Source: Capnocytophaga granulosa ATCC 51502
Lineage (GTDB): Bacteria; Bacteroidota; Bacteroidia; Flavobacteriales; Flavobacteriaceae
Reading direction: 5' to 3'
Assembly: GCF_000411115.1 (NCBI RefSeq)
Contig: NZ_KE150256.1
Span: 1-64,000, forward strand
Length of the DNA stretch: 64,000 nt
In this document: positions 7,750 through 17,138 of the stretch, piece after piece
Numbering within the stretch: position 1 is the first letter of the stretch
Layout: the number at the start of each line of letters is the position of its first letter
Notes under the pieces: generated by a model
What the model saw: the letters and a program-made list of their open reading frames with translations, nothing else
The model's database searches: none
What the model was told of the DNA's origin: nothing
Translations under genes and position numbers: made by a program

Positions 7750-10479
7750 ATGAATCAACCCCTCATTACCGCCATTGCCGAAGGGGATTTCTCGGCTATT
7801 CTCAATATTACGAGCCAGCTCACCGATAGTGAGCGTTACGAAACCATCGCTGCTATCAAGGGTTTAAGCCCTTATTCAGAAACAGATTTCCCACAAAAGA
7901 ACGTGGATAAAAAGGATACTTATCGCCATAAAGATAGAGTTTTTCACGCGCTTAACTACGCTCTTATCACTATGGTGCGCGAAGAAAGCGATATCGCCAA
8001 AGTGATGATTGATAAAGAGAATTATTTTGGTGAACCTTATCAGAAAAACCCTTATGCCATCTTAGGTTCTTTCTATTTTGAACCTGTAATCAACTACTTT
8101 ACACAATTTCCGCCAGATAACTATATCAAAAAAGTACTTAAAGAACGATATAATAAAGAGATCGATGGATTGTCCTTTGGTTTCCAATGGTATTTCTATA
8201 AAAAAGGCTGGATTCCTTTTGATGAAGAACGCTTTGTAAAAAACCTTCTTGAGGTCTCTATGTTCAACCGATATGTAACCGCCGATGTAAACTTCCTCTT
8301 ACAAAACCCCGAAGCCATTGAAAAGGTACTCCTACAACTCTACCGTATTGAGACGAAAGTACTCGACCTTTCCAAGTGGAAAAGTGATAACCCCTCAAGC
8401 AAAATCAGTACCTCTGGTGTTGCCAAAGTAACTACCTATTGGGATGAGGTATTTGAATTATTGGTGCATTATGGCTACCAAATTCCTCGTAGTTTTGTAG
8501 GGCAACTCTTGGAGTCACTACTTAACCAATGGAAGAAACCCCACCTTGATTGGCATTGTCGTTTGCTCAAATGGCTTGCCCCTACCCAAGAGGAACTTTT
8601 GGCTCATCAACAAACGCTCTTTGCCGTTTTAGGCACTGGAGTAGGTAGTGTAGTGAAGATCGTTATGGAATACATCGTCTCTATTGCTAATGCGCCAAAG
8701 TTTGATTTTGAGAGCTTTATGCAACAATTCCCACTTGCCTTCACCATAGAGAAGCAACCTAAAACACTCCTTCAAGGAGTAGAGATTTTGGCAAAGGAGT
8801 TCAAAAAACATGCTCCTACTGACCTGAGCTACCGCGAACAATTAGCGGTACTCTTTACCCAACCCGATGTGAAGCTACAAGAAGCTGTAGCTGAACTACT
8901 CACCACTTATTTCGCTGATGAGGGCTTAGCGGAAGTGGTAGCACCCTATAAGGACTATCTAAAAGGCAAAGCCCAAGAACTTCTTGTCACCCTAAGTCCT
9001 TCAGAAAATTCTGAGAACTCCCAAACTGCTTGTGCGGCTCGCACCCTAACACCTATAACCCATAATCTAACACCTGAAAAACTTCTTTTCTTCCTTGGCG
9101 ATTGTATCCGTGAGAAATCAGCCGCTACTATTGATGTTTTCTTTGATGCGCTGGTACGCTTACAAGACCAAATCCCTGTGGATTACCCAGAGCAAGTAAA
9201 GCCCTATCTCAAGCAGCTCCTCGCTCGCGAATGGTCTATGGGTACAATGCCCTTACTATACTTATTTTTAGACTCGTGGAGTAACCAAAGTATCGAACCC
9301 CTTATCTATGATATAGATAAGGAATGGAAGGAGATTCGTAGGCTCTACAAAGAGGAAAAATATTCACAAGCCGACAAACTCGATAGAATAAGAGATATAC
9401 ACGAAGGTGCTAATCAAGCAAAAGAAACCTTCCCCTATCTCTTTAATAAAATAGCACGTACGTTCGAAAAACTCAAAGAAAAAGATACCCTACCGTTCCT
9501 CGCGACTCCTACACACGAACCCTTCTATATAGAGGCGGAGGTATTGGTAGATAAGCTCTTGCAATACGAAGTGCAAAGCAAAGCCCCTGACCTCGACGAC
9601 CTGATTGTGGCTTGCAACCGTCTGCTCTTTTGGGAGGTTTCGGCAGCAGCCAAAGAAAAAGCTCAACAGCTCAAAGGCGACTATGCGCCTGCTATTCAGT
9701 ATTACTTAGATCTTACTGATAAAATACAATTAAACGAAGCACTTTTACCATTATGGACGCAAATCACCCGCCTAAAACACCCCGATGAGGAGTTCAAAGT
9801 ATTTGAAACTACTAAAGCAAAGGATATCCTTAGTGTAGTAAAGCCTTTCTATATCCGTTATGGTTGGGAGAAAAGAACTTATGCCAATGGTGAAGTAGGC
9901 GAAGAGTTCACCTATCACTGCAATCATTATTACAAATATGGCAAAGATAAAAGCCGTCCTGCCCTTTACAACTATTACAATGCCAATGAAGGGAAATGTA
10001 CTTCGGCTCAAGAGGCAGAATATAAACTAAGCCTCAACCCCCACTATCCTGATGCGATATTATGTGCTTACATAGCGCTCTGGGCAACAATGAATGAGGC
10101 TGACCAAGTGCGCGATATGACCCTACCCTTGGAGGCTGTACTGCGTTACGACCTACGGGTACGCCACAGCGGTTGGCTGTATATAGGGGCATGCTTGCTC
10201 TTTGAAAAACGTCCGTCACGGGATTTGGCGTATGAATATATCTGTCAGGCCATTACTCGTGGGGAAGATCTCACTTACTTAAAGACTTACCTTTCCCAAG
10301 TACTGGCTTGGGACTTTCTGCCTATTCCTCGCTTTATAGAGTTCTTAGACCGCCCCAATCCACCAGCAGTGAAAGCCTTTGGGAAGGAAGTAGTAGCACT
10401 CTACTTGGAGGAAGTGAAGAAGCAAGACAAGTTACCGAGAAATCACAAGAAAATGACAAGTATAGTGACTAACGACTAA
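7750..10479 (+). CDS. DUF6493-like helical-repeat protein, copy 3
   Basis: This 909-residue paralogue is co-linear with copy 2 from MNQPLITAIAEGDFSAI to the last block. Its N-terminal third is more diverged (it adds an insertion near residues 205-225), while the last 150 residues are almost identical to copy 2 (for example SRDLAYEYICQAI and IPRFIEFLDRPNPPAVKAFG), which suggests recent duplication or gene conversion. The variable linker at about 415-435 (TLTPITHNLTPE) is encoded by DNA that resembles the intergenic heptamer repeats (CTAACACC, TAACCC). The final codons, SIVTND, are also inside a heptamer array. It is probably cytoplasmic. Function is unknown; association with the SWIM gene at 17.1 kb is contextual. 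Confidence 0.75.
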   Translation: MNQPLITAIAEGDFSAILNITSQLTDSERYETIAAIKGLSPYSETDFPQKNVDKKDTYRHKDRVFHALNYALITMVREESDIAKVMIDKENYFGEPYQKNPYAILGSFYFEPVINYFTQFPPDNYIKKVLKERYNKEIDGLSFGFQWYFYKKGWIPFDEERFVKNLLEVSMFNRYVTADVNFLLQNPEAIEKVLLQLYRIETKVLDLSKWKSDNPSSKISTSGVAKVTTYWDEVFELLVHYGYQIPRSFVGQLLESLLNQWKKPHLDWHCRLLKWLAPTQEELLAHQQTLFAVLGTGVGSVVKIVMEYIVSIANAPKFDFESFMQQFPLAFTIEKQPKTLLQGVEILAKEFKKHAPTDLSYREQLAVLFTQPDVKLQEAVAELLTTYFADEGLAEVVAPYKDYLKGKAQELLVTLSPSENSENSQTACAARTLTPITHNLTPEKLLFFLGDCIREKSAATIDVFFDALVRLQDQIPVDYPEQVKPYLKQLLAREWSMGTMPLLYLFLDSWSNQSIEPLIYDIDKEWKEIRRLYKEEKYSQADKLDRIRDIHEGANQAKETFPYLFNKIARTFEKLKEKDTLPFLATPTHEPFYIEAEVLVDKLLQYEVQSKAPDLDDLIVACNRLLFWEVSAAAKEKAQQLKGDYAPAIQYYLDLTDKIQLNEALLPLWTQITRLKHPDEEFKVFETTKAKDILSVVKPFYIRYGWEKRTYANGEVGEEFTYHCNHYYKYGKDKSRPALYNYYNANEGKCTSAQEAEYKLSLNPHYPDAILCAYIALWATMNEADQVRDMTLPLEAVLRYDLRVRHSGWLYIGACLLFEKRPSRDLAYEYICQAITRGEDLTYLKTYLSQVLAWDFLPIPRFIEFLDRPNPPAVKAFGKEVVALYLEEVKKQDKLPRNHKKMTSIVTND

Positions 10480-10562
10480 TAACTAATGACTAATGACAAG
10501 TAACTAATAATTAGTTACTTATCACTAGTCATCGGTCATTGGTCTCTGATTACTAATTACTC
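10460..10562. repeat. Heptamer array and hairpin between convergent genes
   Basis: Units such as ACTAATG, GACTAAT and CTAGTCA fill the gap between copy 3 and the susD gene, which converge here. The core 10498-10520 is a near-perfect palindrome (AAGTAACTAA / TTAGTTACTT), and the flanks are opposite-strand versions of the same unit, so the array can fold into a long hairpin. It probably acts as a bidirectional terminator, and it encodes the last codons of copy 3. Confidence 0.7.
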
Positions 10563-12062
10563 GTTTTGTATCATATTAGGATTGGATTCCATTTCGGCTT
10601 TAGGAATTTGGTAAATCCATTTTTCACTTTCTGCGGGTACTTCTACCTTGAGCAAGTGGTTAGAGCCTGCCTCATAGCGGTTAATACCTGTCTTCCAGCG
10701 TTTCCAATCGAAGAAAGATGTACCCTCTCCCCATAGCTCTATACGACGTTGTAGGCGTACTTCCTGGCGAAGTTGTTCTTGAGTGGTAAGAGCAGAAAGG
10801 TCATAGGCTGCATCGTCTCGGTTGTCCTTTACCAAATATTCCAATGCTCCTTTTGCTTCATCTAAGAGGTTGTTTTCTACCAAGGCCTCTATATAGAGTA
10901 GGTAAGGATCTTCCCTACGAAGGTAGCAATAGTCGCTGGTAAAGTCGGTATTGGTTACATACTTCACATTGGCATACTTAGGCAAGTGCGGATTCATGGC
11001 TCGGTACTTAGCTGCTATATCAGGAAACAAGGTTTCGTTGATATACAACTTTTTACGTACATCTTGGTCGCCTATTTTTGCATAGAGATTGCTATAGATA
11101 AGCTTGAAAGCACCCCCACCTGCATAACTACTAGGTATACTGTTGTCCATGTGTGCATAGAAAGAATTCCAATAGGTTCTTGTCTCTTGGGTGATGTCAA
11201 ATCCCCATAACCAAGAGTTCATACTGATATCCCATTTCCCAGCTTGTACGTCCGCGCTGGAGGTAAGCGAAGGAGTTGGCCCTTCGGTAGCAATAAGGGC
11301 ATAGCGCTGTACCTCTGTCCAATTTCCTTGGCAGGCATAGATTTTGGCCAAATAGGCAGCCCCTACTGCCTTGTCTGCATCTGCTTTATTGTCAGGGGTA
11401 ATCTGAAAGCGAGCATCATCCACCACCGTTAAGTCTGCTATCATTTGGTCATAGACCTGTTGCACCGTAGCACGAGGAAGCTTGTCGTCCCCAGGGTTAA
11501 GCATAAGGGGCACTCCTAAACTTCCCTGATTCCCTACATAGGTCTTGGCAAAGGTATTTACCAAATAGTAATAAAAGATAGCGCGCATGGTCTTAAGCTC
11601 TGCATATTTTTGGTATACCTCTTGCTCTGTATTTGTATCAGGAGCTGTAGGAAAATAGTCGGCCAAAACGGTATTGATAGAACTGATCTGCTTGTATAAG
11701 AAATTCCAGACAAAGGCAGGACGACGGAAATTGGCTTTCTTATTATCAAAATTATAGTCAAAGATAAACCAGCTACGAGAAGCCTGTACAAGGTCTAAGC
11801 CTGTATGGTCAAAACCTGCATCTACCGCCTTGAGACCAAAACCATCGTGGTTGGAATTCTGTGTGGCAGCATTGTTATTATAAATCCCTCTGAGTTCTAT
11901 CTCCAAGAGTTGTTTTTTATTTTTTGCATTGCCTTGGAGTTCTTTTTTCCTTTGGTCGGTCAAATATTCATTCACCTCTGGGTCAAAAAAGTCCTTAGCA
12001 CACCCTACAAACAAAACAGAGAGTAGGGCCATGGAAGCTATTTTCTTTATTTCTTTTTTCAT
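10557..12062 (-). CDS. RagB/SusD-like outer-membrane nutrient-binding lipoprotein
   Basis: The 501-residue protein begins with a lipoprotein signal ending in LFVGC (lipidated Cys21). The body has the alpha-helical SusD layout: an N-terminal helical region with AELKTMRAIFYYYLVNTFAK near residue 165 and a C-terminal block with RREDPYLLYIEALVENN and LRQEVRLQRRIELWGEGTSFFDWKRW typical of the family. It sits 11 bp downstream of the susC-type gene, and the two products should form the lidded TonB-dependent uptake complex in the outer membrane. No glycosidase, peptidase or ECF regulator gene lies alongside, so the substrate (glycan or peptide) cannot be named. Confidence 0.92.
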   Translation of the reverse strand: MKKEIKKIASMALLSVLFVGCAKDFFDPEVNEYLTDQRKKELQGNAKNKKQLLEIELRGIYNNNAATQNSNHDGFGLKAVDAGFDHTGLDLVQASRSWFIFDYNFDNKKANFRRPAFVWNFLYKQISSINTVLADYFPTAPDTNTEQEVYQKYAELKTMRAIFYYYLVNTFAKTYVGNQGSLGVPLMLNPGDDKLPRATVQQVYDQMIADLTVVDDARFQITPDNKADADKAVGAAYLAKIYACQGNWTEVQRYALIATEGPTPSLTSSADVQAGKWDISMNSWLWGFDITQETRTYWNSFYAHMDNSIPSSYAGGGAFKLIYSNLYAKIGDQDVRKKLYINETLFPDIAAKYRAMNPHLPKYANVKYVTNTDFTSDYCYLRREDPYLLYIEALVENNLLDEAKGALEYLVKDNRDDAAYDLSALTTQEQLRQEVRLQRRIELWGEGTSFFDWKRWKTGINRYEAGSNHLLKVEVPAESEKWIYQIPKAEMESNPNMIQNE

Positions 12063-12073
12063 AGGTCAAAATT

Positions 12074-15000
12074 TTAAAAACTAACAGATAATCCCATAGA
12101 AACAGTACGAATAGGGCTATATACTGCATAGGTATTGGTTCCTCCTATACTTGCACGAGGATCTAAGCCTTGGCGCTTACTCCACAAATACACATTATCG
12201 GCAGTGATATAGTAGCGCAATCTGCTTAATTTGAGTTTTTCAGTCACCTCAGGACCAAAATTATAGCCCAAACTCAAGTTTCTTAAAGAGAGATAAGAAG
12301 CATCTATAAGGAAACGATCGGAAGTTGCTACTATATTTTGGCTATTGAATTGTAGGCGAGGCACATCGGTATTGCGGTTCTCCGGTGTCCAACGCTTGCG
12401 AATATCGGTATGCCAACCTCTACCATTCCCACCTGTCTGCATAAGTCCTAAATACTGAGAATCATAGAACTTACCACCCAACTGGTAAGAGAATTGCAAG
12501 GCCAAATCAAAGTTATAGAAATGTAGCGTAGTACCGAAACCTCCTTGCAAATCAGGTATGGCGCTACCTGCATACTGCAAGCTATTGACAGACTCATAAT
12601 CAGCACTTTGCTTTAATTCAAATTGTCCTGTTGCTTGATTCTTTATCCAATATTGAGCATCTCCATTATCAGGATTTACCCCTGCCCATTTGACCATATA
12701 GAAGTCGTAGATACTTCCTCCTTCTTTCATAATCTGGTTGCCACGAGTAAAGCCCTTTTCTCTGAGTTCGTCAGGAAGTCTTGTAACTGTATTCTTATAG
12801 TGCAAACCGTTGAAATTGACAGTCCAAGTAACCCTATCGGTCTTCACTGGAGTTAGCCCTATGGAGAACTCAACCCCTTGATTCTTCATATCCGCCACAT
12901 TGCGAGGCTCAGAGGTAAAACCAGTGGAAGCTGGTACAGGCATATTGAATAACAAATCATTGGTCTTTTTATAGAAAAAGTCAGCTTCTATAGTTAGGCG
13001 GTTATCCCATAGGGCAGCTTCCACCCCTGTATTGAAGTTGCCACTCTCTTCCCAAGTAATATTTCTATTACCTTTGTAGAGTGCCTTAAGCCCCGGATTT
13101 TTACCATCAGAACTCACACTGTACAAGGACATATAAGGAGTATAAGAACGAGTACTGGTTCCAGGCAAATAAATATAGTCATTACCCTGTACCCCATAGC
13201 TGGCTTTAAGTTTCAAGCTATTGATAAAGCTTACCTTTTCCAAGAATTTCTCATTGCTCAAGAGCCATGAGCCACCCACTGACCAGAACGTACCCCAGCG
13301 ATTTTCAGGCGCAAATACGGAAGAAGCATCGCGACGTAAACTGGCAGAGAGGAAATACTTCTGTTTGTAGTTTCCGTTGAGCTGTCCAAAATAACCTTCC
13401 ACTGCATAAGTACGGTCATAGGACGAAAGACCTGTAGTTACTGCCGCATTGTCAAAGGCGGAATTGCTCGGATCCACGAAATTATTCTTGGTTCCTTCCA
13501 TAGTACCCAAGCGTTTTTTATAGGTTTCGTGTCCTAAGAGAGCTTCTAGGGCATAATCAGTCCAATCCTTGTTATACCTTAGGAGTTGGTTGAAGGTCAT
13601 CACTATATCATTAGAACTCTTCTTAGTAGAAGACCCGTTATAAGTCTTTCCTGCACCTCCTATAGGGGTCGTATATTCGTTGGAATTATAGAAATCCCCA
13701 TAGAAATTTCCTGTTGTGGAGAACTTCAATCCCTGCACAATACTCATATCCAAGGAAAGTGCTTGGTTGAAATAGTAGTCCTTATATAGGTCAATGTCCT
13801 CATTCTGGGTAGCCACAGGGTTGGTATTTTCGTTATACTTACGTGATTCCCCAAAGTCATACTCTCCTGTAGGATTGCCATTGGCATCATGCTTATATAC
13901 AGGATAGATAGGAGCTATATTACGTGTCCAAGAGAAAGGATTGGAATAAGAGTTTTGTTTCTCAGTCCCTTGTTGTTGCGTATGAGAGAGCATAGAAGAG
14001 GTATTAACCTTGAGCCATGGAGCTATTTCTCCTTTGTAAGAAAAGCGCATGGTATATCGATTAAAATAAGAGTTCATATTGTAGCCCTCATCACCTAAAT
14101 AACCAAGGGAGAAATAGAAACTATTGAACTCTGTTCCTTTGGTTAGGCTTAGGTTATGTTCCTTACGTACGCGAGTGTTGAACAAGGCTTTTTCCCAGTT
14201 GTTAAAATCAGCATCTTTGTAGCGCAGTGTAGCCTGTGGGTTGAGCTTTCCGTCGGCTCCCACTAGTTGGTTATCTGGCACATTATAGATATTGTAGCCC
14301 CTTCCCACATTAGGAATAAGGTTTTTAGAGGCAAAAGCAGCCGCTGCAGCCGCATCTCCTCCCCCTCTAACTTGGAAATAGCTTTGGTTATAGAGTGCAT
14401 TCCAAAGGGTCTGGTAATATTCGGCAGGAGACTTGATGATGTCATACTCAGGAATACCGCGATAGTTGAACCCTACACGTGTATCCACTTGTATGGAGAG
14501 CTTGCCTCGTGCTCCTGATTTGGTCGTGATGATCACCACTCCGTTGGCACCACGTGCCCCATATAGAGCAGAAGAAGCCGCATCCTTGAGCACATTAACC
14601 GACTCAATATCGTTGTTGTTAATAGCACTCAAGCTCCCTGCGAAAGGCACCCCATCTACAATAATGAGAGGGTTACTGTTGGCATTGATAGAGCCAATCC
14701 CACGGATACGGATACTACTGCTGGAACCAGGTTGTCCTGTAGAAGTAGAGATCTGCACCCCAGAGACACTCCCTTCGAGCGCCTTGGCCACGTCGGTAGT
14801 TTGTTTGTTTTGTATCTCTTCGGCTTTCACGGTAGCCATAGAACCTGTAAAGGATTTCTTATCGGCAGTACCATAGGCTACAGCTACCTTCTCAAATCCT
14901 ACCAGTTCCTCTACATCGGGAAACATCACCACTTTTAGATGGGTGTTTTTCCCTACTTTCACCTCCTGTGTTGTGTAACCCACACTTGAGAACACAAGCA

Positions 15001-15202
15001 CATCGTTTCGGTTCACTTTTAGTTCAAAGTTACCGTCATTATCCGTGGCCACTCCCTTGGTAGTCCCTTTGACTACCACAGAAACGCCCAACATACCTGA
15101 GCCTTCATCGTCCTTGACATTCCCTTTTATTTTCATCTCTTGGCCTAAAAGCCATAAAGGGAAGAAGACTAAAATCAATAGTAATCCTTTTTTGTTGTTC
15201 AT
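12074..15202 (-). CDS. RagA/SusC-like TonB-dependent transporter
   Basis: The protein has 1042 residues from the ATG at 15202; a TTG six codons earlier is less likely. A signal peptide (MNNKKGLLLILVFFPLWLLG) is followed by a carboxypeptidase-regulatory-like domain (about 25-105, GVSVVVKGTTKGVATDNDG), the plug (about 115-230) with the SusC signature VLKDAASSALYGARGANGVV, and a large C-terminal beta-barrel ending in SMGLSVSF. It imports ligands captured by the SusD partner, driven by TonB. No N-terminal FecR-interacting extension is present, so control by an ECF/anti-sigma pair is unlikely. It heads the two-gene operon. Confidence 0.93.
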   Translation of the reverse strand: MNNKKGLLLILVFFPLWLLGQEMKIKGNVKDDEGSGMLGVSVVVKGTTKGVATDNDGNFELKVNRNDVLVFSSVGYTTQEVKVGKNTHLKVVMFPDVEELVGFEKVAVAYGTADKKSFTGSMATVKAEEIQNKQTTDVAKALEGSVSGVQISTSTGQPGSSSSIRIRGIGSINANSNPLIIVDGVPFAGSLSAINNNDIESVNVLKDAASSALYGARGANGVVIITTKSGARGKLSIQVDTRVGFNYRGIPEYDIIKSPAEYYQTLWNALYNQSYFQVRGGGDAAAAAAFASKNLIPNVGRGYNIYNVPDNQLVGADGKLNPQATLRYKDADFNNWEKALFNTRVRKEHNLSLTKGTEFNSFYFSLGYLGDEGYNMNSYFNRYTMRFSYKGEIAPWLKVNTSSMLSHTQQQGTEKQNSYSNPFSWTRNIAPIYPVYKHDANGNPTGEYDFGESRKYNENTNPVATQNEDIDLYKDYYFNQALSLDMSIVQGLKFSTTGNFYGDFYNSNEYTTPIGGAGKTYNGSSTKKSSNDIVMTFNQLLRYNKDWTDYALEALLGHETYKKRLGTMEGTKNNFVDPSNSAFDNAAVTTGLSSYDRTYAVEGYFGQLNGNYKQKYFLSASLRRDASSVFAPENRWGTFWSVGGSWLLSNEKFLEKVSFINSLKLKASYGVQGNDYIYLPGTSTRSYTPYMSLYSVSSDGKNPGLKALYKGNRNITWEESGNFNTGVEAALWDNRLTIEADFFYKKTNDLLFNMPVPASTGFTSEPRNVADMKNQGVEFSIGLTPVKTDRVTWTVNFNGLHYKNTVTRLPDELREKGFTRGNQIMKEGGSIYDFYMVKWAGVNPDNGDAQYWIKNQATGQFELKQSADYESVNSLQYAGSAIPDLQGGFGTTLHFYNFDLALQFSYQLGGKFYDSQYLGLMQTGGNGRGWHTDIRKRWTPENRNTDVPRLQFNSQNIVATSDRFLIDASYLSLRNLSLGYNFGPEVTEKLKLSRLRYYITADNVYLWSKRQGLDPRASIGGTNTYAVYSPIRTVSMGLSVSF

Positions 15203-15527
15203 ATTCCAGTTGTTTAACAATTAAAAAATGCTTTGGTAGTGCTTTTTAAATAGGTTATTGATAAATATTTGTTTGTTATTAGCGTTTTTATAACTTATTC
15301 AAAAATCCACAAAACCTATTTAGGAGATAAAAATACGTATTTATGCCACAAAAATACGTTTTTTCTTGGATAAAACAAACAAAATACTACTTTTTTTTAT
15401 ATCTAAGACAAAAATATTTTTGTCAAACATATTAACTTATTGATTTTCTTATGTCTATCTTTTGATGTTAATAATTCAATAAGTTAATTTATTTGTTTAC
15501 TAATTTGCTATTTTGCCAATTATATCC
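15203..15527. promoter_or_regulatory. AT-rich divergent control region of the susCD operon
   Basis: No gene is seen. Several minus-strand TAnnTTTG matches exist (for example 15423-15430, TATGTTTG), but in AT-rich DNA none can be singled out. An exact 12-bp inverted repeat, TTAACTTATTGA / TCAATAAGTTAA, lies at 15432-15443 and 15476-15487, and two copies of AAAATACGT lie at 15330-15360. These could be operator sites for the susCD operon or the divergent gene. No regulator gene lies nearby. Confidence 0.35.
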
Positions 15528-15535
15528 TATATTTG
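15528..15535 (+). promoter_or_regulatory. Promoter of the WG-repeat-like gene
   Basis: TATATTTG is a perfect -7 box, with TTTG 20 bases upstream serving as the -33 element. The ATG follows 37 bases later, after a CA-rich leader. This gives a well-formed promoter for the exported protein gene and probably for the SWIM gene behind it. Confidence 0.7.
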
Positions 15536-15572
15536 CACTCAAAACCAAAAAATCAACACTCAAAACTAAATC

Positions 15573-17087
15573 ATGCTTGTACTCTCTTTCCTCTTGTCCT
15601 ATATAGCACCCTTACTGCCTGGGGAATATATCCTCCCCTCCGAGCAGATCAATGTGATTGCCTTGGACACTACCGATGGAAAAACCTCCTTCTACAAGCA
15701 GCAAGGAAAGGCTTTTATTGCGTATGAGTTGGCATTTAGGACTGAAAAAACCTATACAGAACACAATGCTTTTAACCGACCTTATAAGACCTATAGTGCT
15801 TTTTGGAAATCACAAAACAAACCTCTCTCCTTAAAAACAATTTCAAAGAACAAAATTCTTATCTATACCAAAGATATCCGCCCTACCTTATATAGTGATT
15901 TTCAAGGGAAGGTATGGACCATCAAAACCGAGAAATCAAACCTTACAGATATTTTTCGCTTCTTAAACCCCTCTACTATTGCGTGGCAAGCGCTAAGAGA
16001 AGGTAAGGAAAAAGGAGCCTTTAGCTATGAGATACCAACAACTCAGGGTACAAAATACTTCTTCAGTAATCCCACTATAAGTAGAAAGCGTGAATACTAC
16101 CTCTATGACTTTGGCGTACTTACCATGGACTTTGGCGCTGGCAAAAGAGCCTATTTCTATTGTCCTCTGATAGAAAACCCTGATGTGGAGAGAGATCCGC
16201 CTATCTATAGCTTTATTCCACTTGAGGAGCAAACCCTCACTTTTCCCTATTATGGCCGTTTGGAAGCGGTCGCTACGGAGGTTAATTATTGCATTGATTT
16301 AGACCATAATCCCATCAATTCCTTTCTGAGGGTCTGTGAGGGAGGCAGGTGCAATCTTATCAATCACTTTGGACAAAGGTTACTCCCTAAGTCCTACCCT
16401 TATATATCTACAAATGACTATATCATCATAGCTAAAGATAGCAAGGATATAGACCTCTATAATGGGTATCATCAAAAAATGAATGTAGGGACAGTGAAAG
16501 CTGCTCACTTCTATGACAAAGGAGTGGAAGTGCTTAACGAACATGGGGTCAATTATTACAATGTCTTTAGCCAAGCGGTAAAAGAATTCCCCGATACTAA
16601 TATCCCCATGTGTGGTACAGGAAGTTGGGACTATTCTCTTATAAAGTACAAGGATACAGGCTATAGCCTTGAAAGAACTTTTGGAGCTTATAAGCACCTG
16701 CTTACTGACCGCTCCCCCGATGAGGAGGTACAAAAATTAGAAGCTATCAAAGGGAATGACAACACGGCTCAAGTCTATCTTCCTGTTGAGAAAAATGGCT
16801 GTAAAGGCCTTTATATATACAACTTCACTGAAGGGAAAGATGAAAAAATTACTGGCCGCGAGCTACTCCCTATGGCTTATGATGCGATATACTACCATGC
16901 TACTTTTAACCATCAGCCTTTCTTCTATATAGAAAAAGAGGGTAAAAAGGGTTTCTATCCTCCCCAAAAAGACCCTATCTATGACCATTTAGAGCAAGTA
17001 AGCGCTTCTTTCTACCGCTTTGAAAGAGATGGAATAAAAGGCTACTTAGATGGCACTTCCTTTAATGAGATAATGACCAATGACTAA
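15573..17087 (+). CDS. Exported WG-repeat-like protein
   Basis: The 504-residue protein has a short hydrophobic leader (MLVLSFLLSYIAPLLPG), probably a signal peptide. The second half contains degenerate WG-type repeats: GRCNLINHFGQRLLPKSYPY (near 260), KNGCKGLYIYN (near 400) and a GKKGFYPPQKDPIYDHL block (near 465), each pairing a K/R-x-G-hydrophobic strand with a P-x-x-YD turn. WG-repeat proteins are beta-rich and often exported in Bacteroidota; their roles are mostly unknown. It lies 51 bp before the SWIM gene on the same strand, with only a heptamer array between. Its last codons (IMTND) are made from that array. Confidence 0.55.
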   Translation: MLVLSFLLSYIAPLLPGEYILPSEQINVIALDTTDGKTSFYKQQGKAFIAYELAFRTEKTYTEHNAFNRPYKTYSAFWKSQNKPLSLKTISKNKILIYTKDIRPTLYSDFQGKVWTIKTEKSNLTDIFRFLNPSTIAWQALREGKEKGAFSYEIPTTQGTKYFFSNPTISRKREYYLYDFGVLTMDFGAGKRAYFYCPLIENPDVERDPPIYSFIPLEEQTLTFPYYGRLEAVATEVNYCIDLDHNPINSFLRVCEGGRCNLINHFGQRLLPKSYPYISTNDYIIIAKDSKDIDLYNGYHQKMNVGTVKAAHFYDKGVEVLNEHGVNYYNVFSQAVKEFPDTNIPMCGTGSWDYSLIKYKDTGYSLERTFGAYKHLLTDRSPDEEVQKLEAIKGNDNTAQVYLPVEKNGCKGLYIYNFTEGKDEKITGRELLPMAYDAIYYHATFNHQPFFYIEKEGKKGFYPPQKDPIYDHLEQVSASFYRFERDGIKGYLDGTSFNEIMTND

Positions 17088-17137
17088 CGACTAATGACTA
17101 ATGATTAACGATTAATGATTAACGACTAACAATTAAA
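17073..17137. repeat. Heptamer array between the WG-like and SWIM genes
   Basis: Eight or so degenerate units (GACTAAC, GACTAAT, GATTAAC, GATTAAT) fill the spacer in one orientation and begin within the last codons of the upstream gene. Unlike the arrays between convergent genes it has no opposite-strand half, so it should not form a strong hairpin and read-through into the SWIM gene is plausible. Confidence 0.75.
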
Positions 17138-17138
17138 A

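Noticed and set aside
14466..14876. 136-codon open frame antisense to susC
   Set aside because: It lies fully inside the conserved plug-encoding part of susC and has no family similarity or promoter; a shadow of codon bias.
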